Source of the DNA: Lachnospiraceae bacterium
Lineage (GTDB): Bacteria > Bacillota > Clostridia > Lachnospirales > Lachnospiraceae
Reading direction: 5' to 3'
DNA length: 7,142 bases
Assembly: GCA_900766815.1 (NCBI GenBank)
Contig: CAAFWV010000026.1
Location: forward strand, 1-7,142
Positions 1-6,355 of this stretch are shown here, piece after piece. The translations under genes were made by a program, and so were the position numbers. Every line of letters starts with the position of its first letter. The first letter of the stretch is position 1. The notes under the pieces are model-generated. The model was not told the DNA's origin. It did not search any database and worked only from the letters and a program-made list of their open reading frames with translations.

Positions 1-499
1 AGTAGTTGGAGGAAGTGTTGTTAAGGATTGGAATGGTCTTGAGAAGATTCTTGAGAATAAGACTTCAACAGGTAATAAGACTACAGATGGCAACACTACA
101 GCAGCTCCTATTGTGCTTAATTTGAATCAGAGGAACTCGACAGTGCCTGTATCTACACTTAGAGCACTTGAAGCAAGTGATTCGGTTGGCCTTCATCTTA
201 TGATGGGTAATGGAGTAGCAATAACGATTGCCAACGGCGCAGGTCTTAAGAATCAGCCGGCAATCAATTTGAGCAGCAAGGTTGAGACTACGCGAAACAG
301 TAAGACGATCAGTTTTGCAAGTAATACCAAACTTAACGCTTTGGTAGCTTTACACATGTCAGTGCCCAAGAATGTCAAGGAGGTTAAGTTATATTATTAC
401 ATTAAAGGACATGCATATTTCCTTGGAACGCTGACAACCCTTAATGGACAGGTATTGTTCCCTATCAGTCAGCTGGGAATATATAAGCTTGTATATTAA
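1..499 (+). CDS. Unidentified, probably secreted or surface protein, C-terminal part (5' end outside window)
   Basis: The reading frame is open from base 2 and ends at TAA 497-499, giving 165 visible residues. The start lies upstream of the window. I do not recognise a named family. Residues 1-18 end a preceding domain. Residues 19-36 are a low-complexity linker rich in Thr, Asn and Gly, typical of spacers in exported Gram-positive proteins. The rest is made of short alternating hydrophobic and polar stretches that look like beta strands. It ends in a module with a YYY motif, a GxxxFLG-like strand and a final FPISQLGIYKLVY strand. Similar beta-sandwich endings occur in secreted clostridial proteins, which is a recollection of style and not a search result. 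No C-terminal LPxTG sorting signal or membrane anchor is present, so any attachment must come from the missing part. A GTG at 113 is an internal Val codon and not a start. The gene is followed at once by a terminator, so it ends its transcription unit. Confidence 0.75.
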   Translation, partial: VVGGSVVKDWNGLEKILENKTSTGNKTTDGNTTAAPIVLNLNQRNSTVPVSTLRALEASDSVGLHLMMGNGVAITIANGAGLKNQPAINLSSKVETTRNSKTISFASNTKLNALVALHMSVPKNVKEVKLYYYIKGHAYFLGTLTTLNGQVLFPISQLGIYKLVY

Positions 500-507
500 A
501 TAATTTG

Positions 508-550
508 AAAAGAACGATGTTGGTCGAAGGACAAACATCGTTCTTTTTTT
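508..550 (+). terminator. Intrinsic terminator after the surface-protein gene
   Basis: The sequence aaaagaacgatgtt (508-521) pairs perfectly with aacatcgttctttt (534-547). The inner part of the loop pairs again, gtc (523-525) with gac (530-532), around a GAAG tetraloop and one G-A mismatch. Seven T residues follow the arm (544-550). It begins 9 nt after the stop codon at 499. The stem plus T tract is a textbook Rho-independent terminator and separates this gene from the signalling operon. Confidence 0.93.
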
Positions 551-575
551 ATATATGTCAAAAGTACCAGAATTA

Positions 576-603
576 TTGCCAAAATGATTATTTCATATAT
601 AAA
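576..603 (+). promoter_or_regulatory. Candidate sigma-A-type promoter of the response regulator-kinase operon
   Basis: TTGCCA (576-581, one mismatch to TTGACA) and TATAAA (598-603, one mismatch to TATAAT) are separated by 16 bp. They lie between the upstream terminator and the response regulator start. An alternative is the extended -10 element TGCTAAAAT at 618-626, which has no good -35 box. A promoter is expected here because transcription from upstream is terminated. Which element is used cannot be settled from sequence. Confidence 0.45.
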
Positions 604-654
604 ACACAACATCCTTATGCTAAAATGGTGGTAATTTAGGATAAAAATGCTTCC

Positions 655-659
655 GGAGG
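655..659 (+). promoter_or_regulatory. Shine-Dalgarno site that fixes the response regulator start at 665
   Basis: GGAGG at 655-659 is 5 nt from ATG 665. It lies downstream of the other in-frame ATG at 647, which has only a weak tagg before it. The site therefore favours 665 and removes six residues from the longest possible protein. Confidence 0.8.
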
Positions 660-664
660 TTCTT

Positions 665-1426
665 ATGATTGGGGGAAGAAAAAACATATTGGTAGTAGAT
701 GATGATGTTGAATTCTTAAGCGTCATGCAGATGTATCTTAAGGAGGTAGGTGTCGTTCAGACGGCATCGAGCGGAAGGAGGGCCGTGCAGTTGGCACAGC
801 AGGCTCATTTTGATGTTATCCTTCTGGACCTTGAGATGCCTATCATGGATGGCCCCAAGACTTTGGCACACTTAAGGAATCTTGATGCATGCATCAATGT
901 CCCTGTAATTATGATTACGGGCAAGAATGACAGAAATGCGGTTATGAATTCACTGACCCTGGGTATTGATGGTTATCTGCTTAAGCCTGTAAGCAAGCAG
1001 CAGGTAATTGAGACTGTCAATTCGGTGCTTGAGAAGAAGAGTATTAAGGGAAATAAGAAGACGGTGGTTGCCATTGATGATGACATGTCATATCTTAAGT
1101 ACCTCAATAACTTCCTTAAGGATGATTATCATGTTGTAATGATTAATTCCGCCAAGCTTGCAATAAGCTACCTTACTAATCATACACCCGATCTGATTCT
1201 TCTTGATTATCAGATTCCGCTGTTCAACGGAGTGGCCCTGATGAGAATAATTCAGCAGAACAGTATATGTCAGAGTATTCCGTTTATTATTCTGTCGGGC
1301 ACACTGGATACGGAGGCGTTGGAGGAATTCCTGCCGTATAATCCGGTTGCAATTCTTGCCAAGCCTGTAGAAAAAGAGACGTTACTTAAGACAATCAGGG
1401 AATCAATTAATAAGATTAGGAATTAA
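665..1426 (+). CDS. Response regulator with two receiver domains and no output domain (REC-REC)
   Basis: The product is a 253-residue cytoplasmic protein made almost entirely of two CheY-like receivers. REC1 (about residues 6-123) has the acidic pair D12-D13, phosphoacceptor D55 in ILLDLEMP, T85 and the KP lysine K107. REC2 (about 132-250) has D138-D139, phosphoacceptor D181 in ILLDYQIP, S211 in the Thr/Ser position and K233. Both therefore look able to accept phosphate and switch. No DNA-binding, GGDEF, phosphatase or other output domain follows; the protein ends about 20 residues after the second KP motif. The start at 665 is chosen for its GGAGG site. The hybrid kinase gene begins 3 nt after the stop, so the two are almost certainly co-transcribed and the kinase HPt domain is the likely phosphate donor. 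Possible roles are phosphate sink, relay intermediate or partner-binding switch. The choice among these is inference. Confidence 0.93.
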   Translation: MIGGRKNILVVDDDVEFLSVMQMYLKEVGVVQTASSGRRAVQLAQQAHFDVILLDLEMPIMDGPKTLAHLRNLDACINVPVIMITGKNDRNAVMNSLTLGIDGYLLKPVSKQQVIETVNSVLEKKSIKGNKKTVVAIDDDMSYLKYLNNFLKDDYHVVMINSAKLAISYLTNHTPDLILLDYQIPLFNGVALMRIIQQNSICQSIPFIILSGTLDTEALEEFLPYNPVAILAKPVEKETLLKTIRESINKIRN

Positions 1427-1429
1427 TTA

Positions 1430-4333
1430 ATGAATATAGCACACATTTTTACTTCACAAGTATTATTTACATGTTTTTTGTTTGCATTGTATTTCTCAAT
1501 CAGACTGAGAAGAAGATGGGATACCAGATATCCTGAGAACAGGATATTCCGTTATCTTTGCTTTTCTTCTGCTGTTTGGAGTCTGGGCTTCTGGGGAATA
1601 AATATATCACCCACTGAAGATATTGCTTACTATTGCCGCTGCTTTGGAATGGCAGGTGTATTTGCCTGCTTTATTTTCGTGCAGCTGCTTATGGCAAGAT
1701 TGTCTACTCTTCCTAAGAGGATGATACGTCTGTATGAGTACTTCGCCTATTCGGGAATCTTAGTTTATCTCGCGCTTTTGCCCAAAGACAGAGTCACATA
1801 TACGATGAGTAACATAGGAATGACATATTCCTTTAATCCCGGAATTGTCAATAATATCTATGTTATTTATTCTGTTATGATTGCCGTTAATCTTGGATTT
1901 ACTGTCGTATATACACTTAAGACAACCAAGTATAAGCATGTTAGGACTCTTATGTACAGGCTGTTGCTTGCGGAGATAATGATAGCTTCCGGTATGTTGC
2001 TGGATACTATTTTCCCGCTGCTTGGCTTCCCGGCAATTCCCGGCAGTACCATAGGTCAGTTCGTGGGACTTGTGGTTATCTATGATGCCATGGGCTTCAT
2101 TAACACATCAAGAATTGACAGTACAAATATGTCAAAGTATGTATATTCTTCGATGTCTTCACCTATTCTTGTGTTTGACGACAACAGGAATCTAAGGATT
2201 CTCAATGATGCGGGTAAGGCCTTTCTTGGAATTGATGATATCGAAGAGCCTATCCGGATTGAGGATATGTTTGAGGTCGATCCTGACAAGGTCTTTGGGT
2301 TTGAGGACAACAAAGAGGATATCGATACGGTCTGCACCTACAATAAGATAGATTGCAGCCTGTCGGTAAGTAAGATACACAATGACTATAATGATATGAT
2401 TGGCTACATTATTATTGTATCGGATCTTACCGAACGTATCCAGGCCTACAGGCAGCTTGAGGAGGCGACAAGGGAAGCAACCTATGCCAACCAGGCCAAG
2501 ACCACCTTCTTAGCCAATATGTCTCATGAGATAAGAACTCCTATGAATGCCATAATAGGCTTCTCTGAGATGATACTCAGGATGGATGTGGCACCTGAGG
2601 TTCGAAGCAATGTCGAGAATATCAGAATGTCTTCGCAGAATCTGCTGGCAATCATTAATGACATCCTGGATATTACGAAGATTGAATCGGGCAAGATGGA
2701 GCTTGTGCTTGAGAACTATTATCTGAAGAAGATGATTGACGATGTATCCGTAATTATTTCCCAGCAGGCACAGAAGAAGGGGCTGGACTTCATGATGGAG
2801 ATAGACCCGAGAGTTCCCGGCAAATTGTACGGCGATAAGATAAGAATCAGGGGCGTGCTAATCAATCTTCTGAACAATGCGGTAAAGTATACCAAGGTCG
2901 GCTTTGTATCATTTAAGCTTAATGTTCTTGAGCTTACTGATGATAATGTGAAGCTTGAATTTGTTGTCAGTGATTCCGGAGTGGGTATTAAGGAAGAGAA
3001 TATTTCTCAGATATTCAAGAGCTTTAACCGTCTGGAGCAGAAGGTTCACTACGGAATAGAAGGAAGTGGACTCGGACTTGCCATATCCAATGCCTTCATA
3101 AATATGATGGGTGGAGAGATTACTGTGCAGAGTACCTATGGCAAGGGTTCTGTTTTTACTGTCATCCTTGAACAGAAGGTTATAGATTCCGCTCCGATGA
3201 ACCAGGATTTCATCCTCTATTCGGACAATCATGAGAAGCTTGATGTCAAGGAGCATCTGCATATTGTAGATGTTGAGGCACTCGTAGTCGATGATAATAA
3301 GATTAATCTTAAGGTCGCTCAGGGTCTTCTGAGTTCATATGGCCTGAAGGTTGATACCACATCAAGTGGTGCGGAAGCAATTGAGATATGTAAGGTAAAG
3401 AAATATCCTCTTGTCTTCATGGATCAGATGATGCCTGAGGTCGATGGAATTACTGCCATGAAAACGATACGAGAGGTCAATCCGTACTATGCACCCGGCG
3501 GTGAGGGTAAGATTATAGTTCTTACGGCAGATGCCATTAGAGGAGCGCGAGAAACCCTTCTAAAGGAAGGCTTCGATGAGTACCTGGGTAAGCCTATGAA
3601 CATGGAGCAGTTAGAGAGACTGCTCGTCAAGTTCCTTTCTGCTGACAGAGTAACTTATACTACGGGCTTCTGGTCGGGCAAAGTGGAAGAAACTAATGCT
3701 TTTGCCGGCGCAGAATTTGAATATTTCAAGTCAGCACTTCCCTTTGTTGATGTCAGGAAGGGGATGGAGCTCTGTGGCAATACGGTAAAGGATTATCTTG
3801 ATATTATTGAGATAACCGATACCTATGGCAAGCGTCACGTTGAAGAGCTTGAAAAGTATCTGGAGAATGAGGACTTTGAGAACTTTACAATCAAGATTCA
3901 TTCGATGAAGAGTACCCTTATGAGTATAGGTGCGGTATCCCTCTCTAACCTTGCCAGGGAGCAGGAGATGGCAGGCAAAGAGCAGAGATATTCTTACATT
4001 CTTGATAATTTTGAGGCCTTCCTGAACGGATATTTAAGATTGCTTAACGACATTCATGATTGTCTGGTTCATTTTGGCAGACGTTCGCCGGGTACCACCG
4101 CAACGAATGATGAGCATCCGGAGCTTGAAGAGAGGATGATGGTTGGAATACTGTCAAACATCAAAAAGATGGTGAACGAATTTGAGTTCTCAGAGGTGTT
4201 TGAGGTATTAAATAAGATAGGGGAGTATTCTCTGAATGATAAGCAGAAGGAGTTCTTTGACAGCTTAACTAAGCTTATGGATGAGCTTAATGTTGAGGCT
4301 ATTGAGGCACTTATTGATTCATATGAATTGTAG
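1430..4333 (+). CDS. Membrane hybrid sensor histidine kinase (7TM-PAS-HisKA-HATPase-REC-HPt)
   Basis: This 967-residue membrane sensor autophosphorylates a His and relays the phosphate His-Asp-His to a response regulator. Seven hydrophobic segments (about residues 6-25, 40-58, 72-90, 104-118, 140-162, 176-198, 205-225) form an N-terminal 7TM input module with no large extracellular domain. A PAS-like domain (about 238-333) and a short coiled linker follow. The dimerisation domain holds the H box SHEIRTPMN with H366. The ATPase has an N box near 479-483, DSGVGI at 515-520, an F box near 528-535 and GSGLGL at 545-550. The receiver has D621-D622, phosphoacceptor D665, T699 and K721. The HPt domain has H824 in HSMKST. 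A helical tail (about 895-967) ends the protein. The ligand is unknown. The start is 3 nt after the regulator stop and the Shine-Dalgarno is weak (agg at 1418-1420), which suggests translational coupling. All phosphotransfer residues are intact. Confidence 0.95.
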   Translation: MNIAHIFTSQVLFTCFLFALYFSIRLRRRWDTRYPENRIFRYLCFSSAVWSLGFWGINISPTEDIAYYCRCFGMAGVFACFIFVQLLMARLSTLPKRMIRLYEYFAYSGILVYLALLPKDRVTYTMSNIGMTYSFNPGIVNNIYVIYSVMIAVNLGFTVVYTLKTTKYKHVRTLMYRLLLAEIMIASGMLLDTIFPLLGFPAIPGSTIGQFVGLVVIYDAMGFINTSRIDSTNMSKYVYSSMSSPILVFDDNRNLRILNDAGKAFLGIDDIEEPIRIEDMFEVDPDKVFGFEDNKEDIDTVCTYNKIDCSLSVSKIHNDYNDMIGYIIIVSDLTERIQAYRQLEEATREATYANQAKTTFLANMSHEIRTPMNAIIGFSEMILRMDVAPEVRSNVENIRMSSQNLLAIINDILDITKIESGKMELVLENYYLKKMIDDVSVIISQQAQKKGLDFMMEIDPRVPGKLYGDKIRIRGVLINLLNNAVKYTKVGFVSFKLNVLELTDDNVKLEFVVSDSGVGIKEENISQIFKSFNRLEQKVHYGIEGSGLGLAISNAFINMMGGEITVQSTYGKGSVFTVILEQKVIDSAPMNQDFILYSDNHEKLDVKEHLHIVDVEALVVDDNKINLKVAQGLLSSYGLKVDTTSSGAEAIEICKVKKYPLVFMDQMMPEVDGITAMKTIREVNPYYAPGGEGKIIVLTADAIRGARETLLKEGFDEYLGKPMNMEQLERLLVKFLSADRVTYTTGFWSGKVEETNAFAGAEFEYFKSALPFVDVRKGMELCGNTVKDYLDIIEITDTYGKRHVEELEKYLENEDFENFTIKIHSMKSTLMSIGAVSLSNLAREQEMAGKEQRYSYILDNFEAFLNGYLRLLNDIHDCLVHFGRRSPGTTATNDEHPELEERMMVGILSNIKKMVNEFEFSEVFEVLNKIGEYSLNDKQKEFFDSLTKLMDELNVEAIEALIDSYEL

Positions 4334-4340
4334 TCCGTAA

Positions 4341-4375
4341 TCCCCTAAGCAGAGACATGTATTATGCTTACCGGG
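4341..4375. repeat. Inverted repeat TAAGCA / TGCTTA just after the kinase stop
   Basis: TAAGCA (4346-4351) and TGCTTA (4365-4370) are complementary across a 13-nt loop. Beyond a 2x2 mismatch, TCC (4341-4343) can pair with GGG (4373-4375). No T run follows, so it is a poor intrinsic terminator. It may be an mRNA 3' end structure or a protein-binding site. The word CCTAAGCA within it recurs exactly at 4564-4571. Confidence 0.45.
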
Positions 4376-4456
4376 TACAATGTTATTGTCTGTCATTACA
4401 TATCAGTATATACATATTAAAAACATATAAATTCTGCGAAAATTGTGTGAACATAA

Positions 4457-4485
4457 TTGACACTGTATTTATTTGGTAGGATAAT
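4457..4485 (+). promoter_or_regulatory. Strong sigma-A-type promoter of the ABC exporter genes
   Basis: A perfect TTGACA (4457-4462) and GATAAT (4480-4485, one mismatch) are separated by the optimal 17 bp. Transcription should start near 4491-4493, about 110 nt before the chosen exporter start codon and only about 12 nt before the hairpin at 4504. This is the best promoter match in the window. Confidence 0.8.
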
Positions 4486-4503
4486 TCATAAGTAAAATTT
4501 ATG

Positions 4504-4538
4504 CGGGAGCGATTGGTAACGATTGCTCCCGATTTTTT
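4504..4538 (+). terminator. Terminator-like hairpin in the exporter 5' leader (candidate attenuator)
   Basis: The sequence cgggagcgat (4504-4513) pairs with attgctcccg (4522-4531), with a single G-U pair, around a loop of 8 nt. Six T residues follow at 4533-4538. This is a good Rho-independent terminator shape. It sits downstream of the promoter at 4457-4485 and upstream of the exporter start at 4603, so it should act on transcripts from that promoter. It could also stop read-through from the kinase operon. Whether termination is conditional cannot be seen from sequence. Confidence 0.7.
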
Positions 4539-4543
4539 GAGGA

Positions 4544-4569
4544 CTTAGGATTAATATTTGACTCCTAAG
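4544..4569 (+). repeat. Second leader inverted repeat CTTAGGA / TCCTAAG
   Basis: CTTAGGA (4544-4550) and TCCTAAG (4563-4569) are perfect complements across a 12-nt loop. The downstream arm runs into a 10-bp palindrome, aagcatgctt (4567-4576). The element lies between the T tract of the first hairpin and the exporter start. It could be a second leader RNA hairpin or an operator. No function can be assigned. Confidence 0.5.
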
Positions 4570-4593
4570 CATGCTTGGATCCGGAAACTATTA

Positions 4594-4598
4594 GAGGG
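4594..4598 (+). promoter_or_regulatory. Shine-Dalgarno site supporting the exporter start at ATG 4603
   Basis: GAGGG at 4594-4598 is 4 nt before ATG 4603. The frame stays open upstream to a TTG at 4558 that has only agga (4547-4550) before it. The protein reading from 4603 begins MLRRVLKEVKEYK, the usual short basic start of this exporter type, so 4603 is preferred. Confidence 0.65.
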
Positions 4599-4602
4599 AA
4601 AT

Positions 4603-6354
4603 ATGTTAAGAAGAGTATTAAAGGAAGTTAAAGAGTACAAGGCGGTCAGTATTGCAACGCCGATATGCATGATTGTGGAAGTCATAATGGAAATGCTGAT
4701 TCCTTTCCTCATGGCATCAATTATTGATGATGGTGTAAACAAGGGCGACATGAATCACATTCTGCAGGTTGGACTTCTGATGATTGGTGTTGCGGTAATC
4801 GGACTTATTGCAGGTGTTCTTGGCGGAGTGTTCGGTTCAAGAGCCAGCACAGGCTTTGCCAAGAACTTAAGAAAGGCAATGTTTGAGAACATCCAGTCAT
4901 TCTCTTTTGCCAGTATAGACAAGTTCTCAACCGCAGGACTGGTGACCAGACTTACAACAGATGTCAACACCATGCAGATGGGATATCAGATGTTCCTTCG
5001 TATGATGATGAGGGCGCCGTCGAGCTTAATTATCGCGCTTGTCATGTCCTATATCATAAGTCCTTCGATTGCCAATATTTATCTTGTAGCGGTGCTTGTC
5101 ATGGGTGTGGCGGTATTCTTTATTCTTCGCCGCTCAATGAAGTATTTCAAGCAGGCCTTCCCTAAGTACGATGCGCTGAATGAGTCGGTTCAGGAGAACG
5201 TATCTGCAATCAGGGTAGTCAAGAGCTATGTCAGGGAAGAATATGAGACCAATAAATTCAAGAAGGCGTCTGAGAATATCTACAATATATTTGTGAAGGC
5301 TGAGGGCTCAACAGTCTATCTCAATCCTCTAATGTCACTCACCGTATATGCGTGCATCATCCTGATTTCATGGATTGGCGCCAGGATGATAGTATCATCG
5401 ACGCTAACGACCGGGGAGCTGATGAGCCTCCTGTCGTACTGCATGAACATCTTAATGAGCCTTATGATATTCTCAATGATGTTCGTAATGCTGAGCATGG
5501 GCTCTGCATCGCTTGGAAGAATCTACGAGGTTCTGAGTGAGAAGAGCGACATCGTTAATCCCGAGAATCCGATTTGCGAGGTTGAGGACGGTAGTATAGA
5601 CTTCGATAACGTGTCATTTGCCTATAATAAGAATGCAAAATCGCGAGTACTGAAAAACATTAATCTCCATATTGCTTCAGGTGAGTCAATCGGAATTATC
5701 GGTGCAACCGGTAGTGCCAAGACGTCCATGGTTAATCTGATAAGCCGTCTGTATGATGTAACCGAGGGTTCACTTAAGGTCGGAGGAACTGATGTAAGGG
5801 ACTATGATCTAGTAACGCTTAGAGATAATGTATCCGTAGTATTGCAGAACAATACGCTGTTCTCAGGAAGCATATATGATAACCTGCGCTGGGGCAATCC
5901 CAATGCAACGGATGAGGAGTGCCGACATGCCGCAGAGCTAGCTTGTGCCGCAGAATTCATAGACAGGATGCCTGATGGATACAATACCCATATTGAGCAG
6001 GGCGGAAATAATGTATCGGGTGGACAGAAGCAGAGACTCTGTATAGCAAGAGCATTGTTAAAGAAGCCTAAGATTCTTATTCTCGATGATTCGACAAGTG
6101 CTGTGGATACAGCTACGGATAAGAAGATTAGGAAGGCATTCAGGGAGGAGATACCCGGAACGACCAGGATAATCATTGCACAGAGAATGTCTTCCGTAAT
6201 GGATTGTGACAGAATAATAGTACTTAACAATGGTCAGATTGACGGCGTAGGCAGTCATGATGAGCTTGTGCAGAATAATGAAATCTACAGAGAAGTATTT
6301 GAATCCCAGACACAGGGTAACGGAGACTTCGATGAAGGAAAGGAGGCGAGGTAA
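4603..6354 (+). CDS. Half-size ABC exporter, degenerate-site subunit of a heterodimer
   Basis: The 583-residue product has the usual length for a half transporter: a six-helix membrane domain then an ATPase domain. Likely helices are at about residues 16-40, 53-77, 131-152, 156-176, 243-263 and 279-299. The ATPase has Walker A GATGSAKTS (367-375), Q-loop Q415, signature VSGGQKQR (471-478), Walker B ILILDD (491-496) and a D-loop SAVD (499-502). Three positions depart from consensus. Asp496 replaces the catalytic Glu, Gln527 replaces the H-loop His, and Ala372 replaces the Gly before the Walker A Lys. The Asp and Gln changes are known in the degenerate subunit of heterodimeric exporters such as TM287/288 and BmrCD, so this is probably the non-hydrolysing half. 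The partner gene starts 1 nt after the stop. The substrate is unknown; drug or lipid-like export is usual in the family. A longer form from TTG 4558 would add 15 residues. Confidence 0.94.
   Translation: MLRRVLKEVKEYKAVSIATPICMIVEVIMEMLIPFLMASIIDDGVNKGDMNHILQVGLLMIGVAVIGLIAGVLGGVFGSRASTGFAKNLRKAMFENIQSFSFASIDKFSTAGLVTRLTTDVNTMQMGYQMFLRMMMRAPSSLIIALVMSYIISPSIANIYLVAVLVMGVAVFFILRRSMKYFKQAFPKYDALNESVQENVSAIRVVKSYVREEYETNKFKKASENIYNIFVKAEGSTVYLNPLMSLTVYACIILISWIGARMIVSSTLTTGELMSLLSYCMNILMSLMIFSMMFVMLSMGSASLGRIYEVLSEKSDIVNPENPICEVEDGSIDFDNVSFAYNKNAKSRVLKNINLHIASGESIGIIGATGSAKTSMVNLISRLYDVTEGSLKVGGTDVRDYDLVTLRDNVSVVLQNNTLFSGSIYDNLRWGNPNATDEECRHAAELACAAEFIDRMPDGYNTHIEQGGNNVSGGQKQRLCIARALLKKPKILILDDSTSAVDTATDKKIRKAFREEIPGTTRIIIAQRMSSVMDCDRIIVLNNGQIDGVGSHDELVQNNEIYREVFESQTQGNGDFDEGKEAR
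6341..6346 (+). promoter_or_regulatory. Shine-Dalgarno site for the second exporter gene
   Basis: A perfect AGGAGG lies inside the last codons of the first exporter gene, 9 nt before ATG 6356. It supports the start at 6356 and tight coupling of the two exporter subunits. Confidence 0.85.
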
Positions 6355-6355
6355 T

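Larger units (their letters stand above)
4334..4602 (+). other. Regulatory intergenic region between the kinase and exporter genes
   Basis: These 269 bases hold no convincing gene. The first 120 or so are AT-rich and contain an inverted repeat (4341-4375) without a T tract. The rest holds a strong promoter (4457-4485), a terminator-like hairpin (4504-4538) and a second inverted repeat (4544-4569) before the exporter start. Apart from the leader hairpin, I see no convincing intrinsic terminator for the kinase operon. Confidence 0.7.

Noticed and set aside
647..664. Upstream ATG 647 as the response regulator start
   Set aside because: The GGAGG site lies after this ATG and 5 nt before ATG 665. 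The added residues (MLPEVL) are encoded by the Shine-Dalgarno region itself.
496..726. Minus-strand ORF of 76 residues over the terminator and regulator start
   Set aside because: It spans the terminator hairpin and promoter region and overlaps the well-supported response regulator start. Its product is low-complexity and lacks a ribosome binding site.
2909..3262. Minus-strand ORF of 117 residues inside the kinase gene
   Set aside because: It is antisense to the conserved ATPase domain of the kinase, with no start signals or recognisable protein features.
4386..4414. Second promoter-like pair TTGTCT / TATACA upstream of the exporter promoter
   Set aside because: Each box matches only four of six positions in an AT-rich stretch, while a far better promoter lies at 4457-4485.
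4571..4594. Seven-codon minigene (MLGSGNY) just before exporter subunit 1
   Set aside because: No Shine-Dalgarno site precedes it, and an ORF this short is expected by chance.
4334..4602. Known riboswitch or T-box leader before the exporter genes
   Set aside because: Only about 12 nt separate the predicted transcription start from the terminator stem, too little for an aptamer. No T-box or other familiar conserved motif was seen.
5802..6230. Minus-strand ORF of 142 residues inside exporter subunit 1
   Set aside because: It is a shadow of the conserved ATPase domain on the other strand, with no recognisable motifs.
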